A stretch of DNA of 64,000 bases, taken from Parabacteroides sp. PM6-13. Its GTDB lineage: Bacteria > Bacteroidota > Bacteroidia > Bacteroidales > Tannerellaceae. The notes under the pieces are model-generated. The model searched no databases and was not told the origin of the DNA. It saw only the letters and a program-made list of their open reading frames with translations. Location: assembly GCF_029892605.1 (NCBI RefSeq), contig NZ_JARXWF010000011.1, positions 1 through 64,000 of the forward strand, read 5' to 3'. The number at the start of each line of letters is the position of its first letter. Within the stretch, counting starts at the first letter, position 1. Of the stretch, positions 41,195-49,572 are shown one piece after another. The position numbers were made by a program, and so were the translations under genes.

Positions 41195-42295
41195 ATGCTC
41201 AATGTAGTAAAATATGATATTAGCACCGATAATCTCGTATGCAAATATGATTCAGAAAGTATCAAGCTTGGATCTCAATTAATTGTTTACCCTTCCCAAA
41301 CGGCTTTTTTCGTAAAAGGCGGAAGTATATTAGATCATTTTACAAGTGGCACATATACCCTTAAGTCGGAGAATATCCCCCTATTAGGAAAACTTATAAA
41401 TATTCCTTTTGGAAACGAGACCCCATTCAAAGCAGAAGTTTGGTTTGTTAATCAAATATCTATTCTTGACAGAAAATGGGGTACAGCTACTCCTATTCAG
41501 ATTGAGGATCCTAAGTACAACATCATTATACCTATTAGAGGATTTGGGCAATATGGTTTTAGGATCAATGAACCTCGTGTGTTCTTGGAAGCGTTTGTAG
41601 GCAATATGACCTCTTTTTCTGTAGAGAAACTCAGCGATTATTTTCGAGGGGTTATTATGTCTCAACTGACAAATGTTATATCAGATAAACTAACCAGAGA
41701 CAATATATCTGTTCTAACTATCAATTCTCATCTAAACGACATTTCGATCTATTGTCAAGACAAACTTAATAGTGTATTTTCTAAATATGGTGTTGAGATA
41801 AAAGATTTCTGCATTATCTCTATTAGTGTTGTCGAGAATGATCCCAGTTTTGCTAAACTGAAAGAGGCGAAAGATTTTGCAGCCCGCTTAAAGATCACGG
41901 GACGAGATGCCTATCAAATGGAAAGAAGTTTTGACGTGTTAGAGACAGCCGCAGGAAACGAATCAGGCGGGGGTAATCTGATCAATGCCGGGTTGGGGTT
42001 AGGAGTTGGCGTAAATGTTGGTCAACAGATAGGAGGTATGGCCGCCAATGTTATTAATACAAATCCATCCGTGCCACCACCGCCGCCACCTGCTCAATAC
42101 TATCTGGTTGTTAATGGGCAACAAAGTGGTCCTTATGCTTTTGATGCGATATCAGATAGTATCAAAAATAATCAGATAGCGGCTCATACTCTTATTTGGA
42201 AACAAGGGATGAGTAATTGGGAAGCGATAAATTCTTTGCAGGAGTTCGCGTCTTTGTTTGGCACCCAATTACCTCCTATTCCACCAATCCCATAA
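41195..42295 (+). CDS. SPFH-domain protein with GYF_2 domain (YdjI-like)
   Basis: 366 residues, no membrane helix. Residues about 20-260 fit the SPFH/Band 7 'virion core protein' family related to B. subtilis YdjI (VYPSQTAFFVKGGSILDHF, GTYTLKSENIPLLGKL, YGVEIKDFCIISISV). A glycine-rich linker (about 250-290) and a run of prolines precede a GYF_2 domain (about 304-350: YYLVVNGQQSGPYAFDAI, then LIWKQGMSNWEAI), which in its family binds proline-rich peptides. The protein ends in its own PPIPPIP tail, a possible ligand for the GYF domain. Oligomeric membrane scaffold is the expected role. Confidence 0.82.
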   Translation: MLNVVKYDISTDNLVCKYDSESIKLGSQLIVYPSQTAFFVKGGSILDHFTSGTYTLKSENIPLLGKLINIPFGNETPFKAEVWFVNQISILDRKWGTATPIQIEDPKYNIIIPIRGFGQYGFRINEPRVFLEAFVGNMTSFSVEKLSDYFRGVIMSQLTNVISDKLTRDNISVLTINSHLNDISIYCQDKLNSVFSKYGVEIKDFCIISISVVENDPSFAKLKEAKDFAARLKITGRDAYQMERSFDVLETAAGNESGGGNLINAGLGLGVGVNVGQQIGGMAANVINTNPSVPPPPPPAQYYLVVNGQQSGPYAFDAISDSIKNNQIAAHTLIWKQGMSNWEAINSLQEFASLFGTQLPPIPPIP

Positions 42296-42307
42296 TAATT
42301 AAACGAT

Positions 42308-42652
42308 ATGAAAAATACAATTCTATTCATTGGAGGCATTATCCTGCTTTCTAATCTCTTGTTAGGGATGATACTATCGGCATATCCGATCTTTAATGTC
42401 GGACTTAACAGCGTTGTGATAATAGTTAATACCGTCTTGTTATACGCAGTGAATGTCATTCAGCTAAAAGATGCTTTTAAGATTTTCTTTTCTCTTTTCC
42501 TGCCAATTATCGGAGTCATTGAATTTATCTTAGGCTTGTTTGCTAACAGTCAGTTCAAAGACAATTGGTTCTTGGTTTTTATTGTCTTTGCTTTGATGGG
42601 AGAAGCGATTTTGCTTGTGGTAATAAAGAAGGTTTCACAGATAAATAGTTAA
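42308..42652 (+). CDS. Small four-helix membrane protein
   Basis: 114 residues, nearly all hydrophobic: helices at about 4-26, 30-52, 58-78 and 88-109. No family recognised. Thirteen bases after the SPFH gene, in the same operon, so it may be the membrane partner of the SPFH scaffold. Confidence 0.7.
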   Translation: MKNTILFIGGIILLSNLLLGMILSAYPIFNVGLNSVVIIVNTVLLYAVNVIQLKDAFKIFFSLFLPIIGVIEFILGLFANSQFKDNWFLVFIVFALMGEAILLVVIKKVSQINS

Positions 42653-42656
42653 GAAA

Positions 42657-43286
42657 GTGACAAAGACAGTTTCATACTCAAATGATGGCGCACCTACGAT
42701 ATTTCTGGAAAAAGGAAAATATGGCATTAAAAATTCTTCCGGAGAGATCATTATTCCGGCAGAATACAAGTCGATTAAAAGAGTGAACGAATACACTTCA
42801 AATGGGAAACTCATTCGGCAATACGTAGTGGAGTTAAAGAAAAAACAGGGTTTACTTCAGGTAAATGACAATTCATACGAAGTGATTATTCCCATAATGT
42901 ATGACTCTATTGAGAAAGCGTTCAAAAGTCATTTTAAGGATATTATGACGTATGATCCGGTTGATAAAGAGTTCAAAATGGTTGATGACTCTGATACGCC
43001 TGATAATCTTGATAATTTTTCTGATGTGGAAGGCATGAAAGATTGGGAATTCCTAAACCTATATTTAGTTAGCCTTAAAAAGAAATATGGCTTAATAGAT
43101 ACAAATGGGAATACCCGTATCCCGGTGGAGTATGAAAAGATAGGGTGGGCTGAGAAAAATTTCCCATACCTTCATATATACAATGAAATGCCAAATGGCG
43201 ACTTTTGGGTGGAGGTGAAAACAAAGAAAGGAACAAGCTTTTTAGATAGCTATGGGAATACCATCACCCAACACTTATCATTCTGA
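42657..43286 (+). CDS. WG-repeat (KWG Leptospira-type) protein
   Basis: 209 residues beginning with GTG at 42657, 4 bases after the previous stop; no ATG lies nearby. WG-type beta repeats occur at about 20-42 (GKYGIKNSSGEIIIPAEYKSI in two parts), 62-85 (KKQGLLQ, IIPIMYDSI), 141-165 (KKYGLIDTNG, IPVEYEKI) and 190-205. Such repeats form binding surfaces in diverse proteins. No signal peptide, hence probably cytoplasmic. Last gene of the four-gene operon. Confidence 0.75.
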   Translation: MTKTVSYSNDGAPTIFLEKGKYGIKNSSGEIIIPAEYKSIKRVNEYTSNGKLIRQYVVELKKKQGLLQVNDNSYEVIIPIMYDSIEKAFKSHFKDIMTYDPVDKEFKMVDDSDTPDNLDNFSDVEGMKDWEFLNLYLVSLKKKYGLIDTNGNTRIPVEYEKIGWAEKNFPYLHIYNEMPNGDFWVEVKTKKGTSFLDSYGNTITQHLSF

Positions 43287-43329
43287 ACAACAATTGTTTT
43301 TATAAATCAAATCAGTTTCATATATCTGC

Positions 43330-43354
43330 AGTTCCGAAACGCACGTTTCGGAAC
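43330..43354. terminator. Hairpin after the WG-repeat gene
   Basis: AGTTCCGAAAC / GTTTCGGAACT perfect 11-bp arms with a 3-base loop between convergent genes; T run is weak, so efficiency is uncertain. It marks roughly the right edge of the AT-rich block. Confidence 0.6.
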
Positions 43355-43437
43355 TGGCTGTTTCTATAAGACTGCAAATGTTGATAAAAAACTAAACACC
43401 AGTCCCTTTCGATGAAAGAGATGTAGATTGTTATTTT

Positions 43438-44121
43438 TCACTCCAACAACAAATCGTCTATCGTGTACTTCGAATTAAAGCGGTCGAGGTCAACTGGATC
43501 TTCGATTCCGTCGATTTTTCCTTTTTCGGAATATTGCCAGATGGTGTATGTGCCTTCCCCTTTGACAACAGGATGTTTGGTGGGATCGTCGTTGTATCGC
43601 CCTATCATCAAATGGTAGTTGTTGAATTCCGGTGCACAGTTTTTGTTGTAGAAGGAGTTGACGGAATAGATCATAGGGGCTTTTCCGTAATGCTCTCTTA
43701 CTAAGCGGATAAAGACTTTCAAGCTATCCTGGAATTGCGATCGGCTCCAGTATTTACACTCTTCCACATCAACCATAGGGATTAAGTCCTGATCCGCTTT
43801 CTGGGCTATATTTTTGAAGTGCTCAAATTGTCCATGTGCGGAACTGGTGGTGCGGAAATAATGATAGGCGCCTACTTTTAGGTTGTTATTTCGCGCTTCT
43901 TCGATATTGTATTTATATTTAGGATCTGTATATGTTTCCCCTTCAGTCGCTTTGATATAGACAAATTGAATGTTTTTGTCTTTTGCCACCTGCTTCCAGT
44001 CTATATCCTTTTGATGTCTTGACACATCAATGCCATGATACTTACCATTTGTATTTTGACTATTACAAGTAAGAGAAATAATCCCAAAACTTAGAATAAG
44101 TATGTATGATAGTAGTTTCAT
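43438..44121 (-). CDS. GH25 lysozyme-like peptidoglycan hydrolase
   Basis: 227 residues with an N-terminal export signal (ILILSFGIISLTC, possible lipobox). The GH25 barrel has GIDVSRHQ (catalytic-site Asp, about 31-38), VYIKATEG, AYHYF and the catalytic PMVDVEE (about 121-127). It would cleave the glycan backbone of peptidoglycan between MurNAc and GlcNAc, in self wall remodelling or against competitors. Single gene with promoter at 44164-44157. Confidence 0.9.
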   Translation of the reverse strand: MKLLSYILILSFGIISLTCNSQNTNGKYHGIDVSRHQKDIDWKQVAKDKNIQFVYIKATEGETYTDPKYKYNIEEARNNNLKVGAYHYFRTTSSAHGQFEHFKNIAQKADQDLIPMVDVEECKYWSRSQFQDSLKVFIRLVREHYGKAPMIYSVNSFYNKNCAPEFNNYHLMIGRYNDDPTKHPVVKGEGTYTIWQYSEKGKIDGIEDPVDLDRFNSKYTIDDLLLE

Positions 44122-44156
44122 ATTCTTTTCTGATTTTTACCTTGTGCGTTCTTACG

Positions 44157-44164
44157 CAAAGATA
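44157..44164 (-). promoter_or_regulatory. -7 box TATCTTTG of the GH25 gene
   Basis: Minus-strand exact TAnnTTTG match, 36 bases before the ATG at 44121. Confidence 0.55.
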
Positions 44165-44200
44165 TAATTCTTCGCCGGAAGAACAAATAACCCAGGGCTA

Positions 44201-44296
44201 TTTGTTGGCCGAGCATGGTCGACCAACTGGCTGAGCATGGTGAGTCAATTGGTCGAGCATGGTCAGCCAACTGGTCGACCATGCTCGGCCAACAAA
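44201..44296. repeat. Four-unit 22-bp repeat with inverted outer units
   Basis: GAGCATGG recurs at 44211, 44233 and 44255 and as its inverse at 44277, a strict 22-base period. The outer units are inverted copies of each other over 25 bases exactly (TTTGTTGGCCGAGCATGG at the left), so the whole can fold as one hairpin. It lies between the DUF3108 stop and the GH25 promoter, both on the minus strand, and could end the DUF3108 transcript. Confidence 0.88.
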
Positions 44297-44305
44297 TTCT
44301 CCCAG

Positions 44306-45094
44306 TTATAAGGTATATTTATTTATCACAATGCGGGTAGTCCCTATTTTAAGTTTGGAATCGACGCGGATAGGGACTTTGTTCTGGTCGTTGGAAAGAT
44401 AAACGGTCATGGCGGCATCCGCGTCTTCAAAGGCTTTCTCATCCAACAACAGGACCAATTTAATACAGTCGTAATCGCGTCCGTCGTTTGCCCGGATACT
44501 TTTCTGTCCCTGGTGTTCGATCAGCATATTTTCCATCCGGCGACCTGTGAAATAAGCGACAGGCAGGCGATCGCCTTTTTTCATCGACGAATAATCAAAT
44601 GTCCGCGCGTAATAGAGAATGCTCAGCATATCATACACCGGCCGTTCGGACACCAGGAGGGTATCGAAACGCAGTTCGTCGTTTCTGATCCGACGCGCCT
44701 TTACCTCTATATTTTTTGTCGTATAAACGTAAGAGGCTCGCTCAATGGTGTGATCGCCGCCTTCGTGGGCATCTTTCAGGTAAGCGAGCGGTTTCAGATC
44801 CTTTGCTACGTAAGAGGTCAAGGTATCCTCCATCGAAAAGACGCTTTTAGCAATGCCGCTCGACTTGGCCAATAGATTAAAACGAAAAGCGTTTTGCCCA
44901 TTATATCGATCTTCGCTAACCGTCAGTCGGGAAGTACCCGCCTTGGCACTGATAATACCAACTTTCACATGCATATCGTAGGTCAATTCTTCGCCCGGAC
45001 GAAAAGGAAGCGTGCGGTCGCTCTGTTGCGCGTTTGCCGAAGAGGCCAACAAAAACAACAGGACTACGAGTATAAAACAACTATTATTCTTCAT
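44306..45094 (-). CDS. DUF3108 exported protein
   Basis: 262 residues from the ATG at 45094; the signal peptide (CFILVVLLFLLASSANAQ) starts just after it, so the upstream in-frame start is rejected. The body is a beta-rich DUF3108 domain: FRPGEELTYDMHVKVGIISA, then AYLKDAHEGGDHT, RRIRNDELRFDTL and a final strand IGTTRIVINKYTL. Function unknown; periplasmic lipocalin-like fold suspected in the family. Confidence 0.85.
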   Translation of the reverse strand: MKNNSCFILVVLLFLLASSANAQQSDRTLPFRPGEELTYDMHVKVGIISAKAGTSRLTVSEDRYNGQNAFRFNLLAKSSGIAKSVFSMEDTLTSYVAKDLKPLAYLKDAHEGGDHTIERASYVYTTKNIEVKARRIRNDELRFDTLLVSERPVYDMLSILYYARTFDYSSMKKGDRLPVAYFTGRRMENMLIEHQGQKSIRANDGRDYDCIKLVLLLDEKAFEDADAAMTVYLSNDQNKVPIRVDSKLKIGTTRIVINKYTL

Positions 45095-45267
45095 GTTCGA
45101 TCTTCTATTTTGTTTTTCAGTTATATTATGTAAGACGCGATTAAACGCCAAAAGACAGGTCTGTTTAATTATTCTTAACCTGTTTCTTTAAAATGTAACA
45201 CGCCGCGGGGTGTGTTATAATAACCAAAGAAAGTAAGGATTGTTCATCCGGCCTATCGGAAAAGAGC

Positions 45268-45275
45268 TATCTTTG
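45268..45275 (+). promoter_or_regulatory. -7 box TATCTTTG of the CDF gene
   Basis: Exact TAnnTTTG match, 27 bases before the ATG at 45303; the in-frame ATG at 45240 lies upstream of the promoter. Confidence 0.6.
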
Positions 45276-45302
45276 TGCAGACTTATTTCAGAATCAAAAA
45301 AC

Positions 45303-46232
45303 ATGACATCGCCAGAATCAAGAGAAAAAATACTCATTCGTACATCGTGGATCAGTACAATCGGCAATGCGATTCTCTCCGTTGCCAAAATCGTTATCGG
45401 GCTGGTTGCCGGAAGCCTGGCGGTATTGGGAGACGGGATCGACTCGGCTACCGATGTAATTATCTCTATTGTGATGATTTTCGCCGCGAAAATCATCAAC
45501 AAACCACCCAGCCGGAAATATGCCTATGGCTACGAGAAGGCGGAAAGTATAGCTACCAAGATCCTATCGCTGGTGATCTTCTATGCCGGAGCACAAATGC
45601 TGATCTCTTCCATCCAACGTATATTCTCTACAGAACCCCGCGAACTACCCGGCATGCTGGCCTTGTATGTGACGGTTTTCTCGATTGTCGGCAAATGGGG
45701 ACTGGCCTGGTATCAAATCAAACAGGGCAAGAAGATCAATAGCTCTATGCTGATTGCCAACGCGAAGAATATGCAGAACGACGTGATCATCTCCGTTAGC
45801 GTCTTATTGGGACTCTTCTTCACCTTTATATTACACATGCCGATCCTGGATGCCATCACCGGGTTAGTGATCAGCGGCTTTATTATCAAGACCTCTATTG
45901 GTATCTTTATGGAGTCGAATATCGAGTTGATGGATGGCGTGAAAGATGAAACCGTTTATGAAAAGATATTCGAAGCCGTTGAACGCGTGCCGGGAGCGCA
46001 CAATCCCCACCGCGTTCGTTCCCGTCAGATCGGCAGCATGTATATGATCGCGCTCGATATCGAAGTCGATGGCGAGATCACCCTAAACGAGGCGCACGGC
46101 ATTGCAGATGCCGTTGAATGCAGCATCAAGGAGTACGTGGAGAATGTCTACGATATCGTGGTGCATGTCGAACCCGAAGGCAAATGTCATGCGATCGAGA
46201 AATTCGGTATCGATAAAAAGATGATCGAATAA
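45303..46232 (+). CDS. Cation diffusion facilitator (metal exporter)
   Basis: 309 residues. Six membrane helices fill about 15-205; the transport-site helices contain GDGIDSATD (Asp pair, about 46-54) and a second site at NAKNMQND (about 152-159). The cytoplasmic C-terminal domain (about 210-295) is ferredoxin-like and ends in YDIVVHVEPEG. Members exchange divalent Zn, Fe, Co or Mn for protons. The DxxxD pattern in place of HxxxD is more common in Mn/Fe-type exporters, so metal identity is tentative. Confidence 0.9.
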   Translation: MTSPESREKILIRTSWISTIGNAILSVAKIVIGLVAGSLAVLGDGIDSATDVIISIVMIFAAKIINKPPSRKYAYGYEKAESIATKILSLVIFYAGAQMLISSIQRIFSTEPRELPGMLALYVTVFSIVGKWGLAWYQIKQGKKINSSMLIANAKNMQNDVIISVSVLLGLFFTFILHMPILDAITGLVISGFIIKTSIGIFMESNIELMDGVKDETVYEKIFEAVERVPGAHNPHRVRSRQIGSMYMIALDIEVDGEITLNEAHGIADAVECSIKEYVENVYDIVVHVEPEGKCHAIEKFGIDKKMIE

Positions 46233-46238
46233 GAATCG

Positions 46239-46730
46239 TCAGCCCTTTTTCTGGAAGGCAATACGCTCTGCCCCACTCTGCAGGTATATGATTCCGCACC
46301 TTGCATAGCCCATCTTTTGCAGGATAGACTGCATCACCCGGTTCTCTCGATGGGTATCGACACGCACATTGCCACATTGCCGGAAACACCAATCCAGGCA
46401 ATAAACCGCTATTCCTTTCTGCTTGCCCGAAGAGGCAATCCGGTGAACCACGCCATAAGGCGCATGATCCAGCCATTCACCTTCATAGATCCGCGCATAG
46501 GTCGGCTCCTCTCCTATCTTGAAATAGAAGGTGCCGACTATCTCTCCTTCACCATCCAGACACACATAGCTATTCCCCTCCTCTATATCGCTTACTATAT
46601 TTTCGCGGGTCGGATAGCCATTGATCCACTGATTCGGATTACCGGTCTCAGCCATAAACTGCCGGGCATAGGCATAGATAACAAGAATCGCCGGGAGATC
46701 CTCTTCGGTTGTTTTTCGTATGGTAAACAT
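46239..46730 (-). CDS. GNAT-family N-acetyltransferase
   Basis: 163 residues, single GNAT domain: FTIRKTTEEDLPAILVIYA opens it, the acyl-CoA site strand/loop is ASSGKQKGIAVYCLDW (about 107-122), and the C-terminal VDTHRENRVMQSILQKMGY is typical. The canonical Q/RxxGxG/A loop is partly altered (SSGKQKGIA). Substrate unknown. Lies 18 bases after the propeller lipoprotein gene on the same strand. Confidence 0.85.
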   Translation of the reverse strand: MFTIRKTTEEDLPAILVIYAYARQFMAETGNPNQWINGYPTRENIVSDIEEGNSYVCLDGEGEIVGTFYFKIGEEPTYARIYEGEWLDHAPYGVVHRIASSGKQKGIAVYCLDWCFRQCGNVRVDTHRENRVMQSILQKMGYARCGIIYLQSGAERIAFQKKG

Positions 46731-46748
46731 CGTATTGAAGGTTAGCCC

Positions 46749-47966
46749 CTATTTCACCTTGGCGAACAGGATATAATTGTTATCGTCGTCGCCCATCTGT
46801 TCCTGAACGCGTGTAAACTTCTTACGCATACTCTCGCTTAAGGCTTCCGACTGAAGCATTGTCTCCAATTTTTCCTCCAGTTCGCCCGGATCCATATTGC
46901 GGACAAAATAGCCATTCTCGAACAGATAAACAGGCTGATGAACAATATCCTGTCCAACCATAAAATCATTCTCGATCCGGAAACAATTGCCTTTCAAGGT
47001 TTTCTTATCTACAATATAATGCGCGGGTTTGTCCCCCTCTGTCCTTCGGTCGCCGGAGCCATCCTCATTCACCATGACAATATGTATTTCTTCGCTGGTG
47101 CTTCCAACAAAATAATCCTTCCACTCTTCGTAGCTATGCGGTTGCATCTCCCGGTTGCTGTAGTCCATCATAAAACGAGGCGTTATTGTCATCGTATTGA
47201 AATTCATATGATATAATGTATCCGCACGACCCGGCAGTGTCATAAAATGGACAGCAAACAGGTCTTCTTGTTTATCAGAATAAAGACGAAGCGCCCAAGC
47301 TCCTTTATGTAAGGTAAGATGTTCAGCAGGAATCGAGTCGAGCATCTCCCCGTTCAGGGTTTGTGTCCAGGCAAGAGTCAATGGCTGATCATTCGGTTTA
47401 ACAATGATTTCCACCCGATCGTTCTTCACATGGAAGGCGCATTCGTTCAATTGACGTGGCAATTTGATAGGATCCAATACTTTTCCCGCAAAATCATACA
47501 CCAGGATTGACGAGCTATAACCGGAAAACAAATAGATCCGATTATTAGCCTCATCCAGTTGATAGGAGCGGATATTTCTATATTCACCGGGGCCATTGCC
47601 TATTCCTCCAATATCAGCTATAAATTTCCCATCTCGTTCAAATAACTTACAGGGATTATTCTGCCCAGCAAGAGCAAGGATATAATTGTCAGAAACAATC
47701 ACTTTTTGTTGAGGCGAAACCAAGGCTTCATCACGATCGTCCAATTTTATAATATCAAGCTCTTCCGTGAAATAACTTAAAGGAAAAACAATCGTGTCGG
47801 TCAATAGATCCGGATTCAATTTAATTAATTCATTTCCTTCCACCATCACGCGCTCAGCTACGATAGGCGCGTCTTCCCAATAAGCCTGGGAGAGATCTTT
47901 TTTACTACAGGAGGCACACACAAGAATAAAGGCTAACAATAAGAAAGAATAATTTCTCTTGATCAT
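46749..47966 (-). CDS. 6-bladed beta-propeller lipoprotein
   Basis: 405 residues from the ATG at 47966; a TTG three codons upstream is unnecessary. Lipobox FILVCASC (Cys about 20). The body has the repeated NHL-like blades of the Bacteroidota 6-bladed propeller family (KLFERDGKFIADIGGIGNG, YRNIRSYQLDEANNRIYLF, VYDFAGKVLDPIKLP). Such lipoproteins are common, often in families of paralogues, and their ligands are not known. Confidence 0.85.
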   Translation of the reverse strand: MIKRNYSFLLLAFILVCASCSKKDLSQAYWEDAPIVAERVMVEGNELIKLNPDLLTDTIVFPLSYFTEELDIIKLDDRDEALVSPQQKVIVSDNYILALAGQNNPCKLFERDGKFIADIGGIGNGPGEYRNIRSYQLDEANNRIYLFSGYSSSILVYDFAGKVLDPIKLPRQLNECAFHVKNDRVEIIVKPNDQPLTLAWTQTLNGEMLDSIPAEHLTLHKGAWALRLYSDKQEDLFAVHFMTLPGRADTLYHMNFNTMTITPRFMMDYSNREMQPHSYEEWKDYFVGSTSEEIHIVMVNEDGSGDRRTEGDKPAHYIVDKKTLKGNCFRIENDFMVGQDIVHQPVYLFENGYFVRNMDPGELEEKLETMLQSEALSESMRKKFTRVQEQMGDDDNNYILFAKVK

Positions 47967-48159
47967 ATGGTTCAATTGTTTGTGAATATTTTCAATAAGG
48001 TTGCAATATATTAGTAAATCATTTACACACTATTTATTCTCCTATTATTTTAACAATATTTATATTCATCAAATAAGGATCGTAACGATTCATTGATTGA
48101 TGTTAATATTCAAAAGGAGGATATTGGATAGGTGGGCGGATCTTCAAATAGGAGAAGAT

Positions 48160-48205
48160 GGGAAGGAGAAAGGAGAAAGGAGAAGGGAGAAAGGGAGGGA
48201 GAAGA
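48160..48205 (+). repeat. 46-base pure purine tract, 7-bp period (GGAGAAA)
   Basis: Uninterrupted A/G on this strand, built from GGAGAAA-like heptamers. Mirror-like purine tracts can form triplex DNA. The stretch 47967-48159 before it shows nothing recognisable. Confidence 0.8.
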
Positions 48206-48218
48206 TGTGAAGATTGCG

Positions 48219-48427
48219 GGGATGCACGCCGCAGGCGTGAGATTATGCATAACCGTATGCAAGCGTAGCGCAGCTTACGGTAGTGAATCCTCTATATAAA
48301 AAGCCCCGCATGGGGCGGGATTATGGCAGATCTCGCACCTGCGGCGCTTGATTGACAGGTAGTCGCTATACCGTAAGCTGCGCTACGCTTGCATACGGTT
48401 ATGCATAATCTCGCGCTGGCAGCGCGA
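48219..48427. repeat. Long perfect inverted repeat (44-bp arms) of nested palindromes
   Basis: 48239-48282 and 48369-48412 are exact inverses over 44 bases. Each arm is followed outward by a small palindrome (ACGCCgcaGGCGT on the left, GCGCTggcAGCGC on the right) and by GGGGAT/ATCCCC. The interior holds a GCCCCgcatGGGGC hairpin. The plan matches the element at 31794-31993, though the arm sequences differ. It fills most of the gap before menA. Confidence 0.9.
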
Positions 48428-48505
48428 TCCCCACCTTTCCATCTTACGATACCTGAATTAAAGCCTGACAACCGACGTATCGCAGACAACATACCACCTA
48501 TGAGG

Positions 48506-49414
48506 TCAATTGCAGACAGAAAAAATCAACATTACGCTTACCATAAGAGCATAAAGAAATACCAATAGGGAGGTGCGTCCTAAAATAGCATTCAGGGCTT
48601 TGCCTTCCAATCGCACAAAGCGTTGCCAGGTGTTGATAAACATGACATAATAGCCAGCGGCGGCAGCAATAAAAAACAGCCACAAGGAGCTGGCATGGAA
48701 AACAAACATGGTCAATAATCCCGCTAACGCCCCATTGATTAGATAGATTGCGCGGCCATAAGGTTTGCCAAACAAAACAATTGTAGTTCGTTTTCGTGAT
48801 ATCTTATCCTGTTCGTAATCACGGTAATTATTCACCACCAATATATTAATAGAGAGGAAACCAATCGCTAACGATAATAAAAAGGCAGAGGCTGAAAACG
48901 TTCCTACCTGCACAAAGTAGGTAAAACAGACAGGCACGACCCCATAAAACAACAGAACGCACACATCGCCCAGCCCATTATAGGCTAACGGAAACGGGCC
49001 GGCCGAATAGGCCAGTACTGTGATCGCCATCAATATACCTACCGGCAACAAAATCCAGCCGCCATAGAACAATAAAAAGCAACCACATAAGCAAGCCAAG
49101 CCAAGCGTAAGAAAAGTGGCAATCAACATGGCTCCCGGCGTGATCCATCCCGAAGCCACCGCCCGATCGGGTCCAAGACGGTCTTCCCGGTCGGCACCTT
49201 TCTTAAAATCAAAATAATCGTTGGCAAAATTACTGGCGATCTGCGCCAACAGGGCAACACAAAGACAAAGTATAGCCGGGAGGAAAAGAAAACCTCCATC
49301 GTGCCAGGCAAGCCCCCACCCTACCAGTACCGGGCTGACCGAAGCAAACAGGGTGCGCGGACGAGCCGCTTCCAACCAGACTTTTAAGCTGTTTTTTTTC
49401 AACATATCTTCCAT
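48506..49414 (-). CDS. menA: 1,4-dihydroxy-2-naphthoate polyprenyltransferase
   Basis: 302 residues from the ATG at 49414. UbiA-type integral membrane enzyme with eight or nine helices and the two Asp-rich motifs NDYFDFKKGAD (about 66-76) and NNYRDYEQDK (about 195-204) that bind Mg-prenyl diphosphate. It attaches the isoprenoid tail to DHNA in menaquinone synthesis, the quinone of anaerobic respiration in this group. Other men genes are not in the window. Confidence 0.93.
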   Translation of the reverse strand: MEDMLKKNSLKVWLEAARPRTLFASVSPVLVGWGLAWHDGGFLFLPAILCLCVALLAQIASNFANDYFDFKKGADREDRLGPDRAVASGWITPGAMLIATFLTLGLACLCGCFLLFYGGWILLPVGILMAITVLAYSAGPFPLAYNGLGDVCVLLFYGVVPVCFTYFVQVGTFSASAFLLSLAIGFLSINILVVNNYRDYEQDKISRKRTTIVLFGKPYGRAIYLINGALAGLLTMFVFHASSLWLFFIAAAAGYYVMFINTWQRFVRLEGKALNAILGRTSLLVFLYALMVSVMLIFSVCN

Positions 49415-49559
49415 CACTTCCTTTTATTCTGCAAAGAAAAACATAAGTAAACGATTTTATCCCATATCTCCGAAAATAAATTATGTAGGCATTCTTCAAC
49501 TATTTTTATCATTTTACTAAACAAAATCGTAAACCAACTGTTATATCATAAAACAAAGT

Positions 49560-49567
49560 TATCTTTG
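49560..49567 (+). promoter_or_regulatory. -7 box TATCTTTG immediately before a start codon
   Basis: Exact TAnnTTTG match only 5 bases upstream of the ATG at 49573; the transcript would begin at or next to the A of that ATG. Confidence 0.45.
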
Positions 49568-49572
49568 CACGC

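Noticed and set aside
43290-43437. Attachment-site duplicate of the tRNA-Pro 3' end at the right edge of the AT-rich block
   Set aside because: No copy of the GGTTCGAATCCTGGTACCCC end was found between 43.2 and 43.5 kb, so integration by a tRNA-targeting integrase is not shown.
44201-44296. Possible CRISPR array
   Set aside because: The 22-base units are contiguous with no spacers, and the last unit is inverted; no cas genes are in the window.
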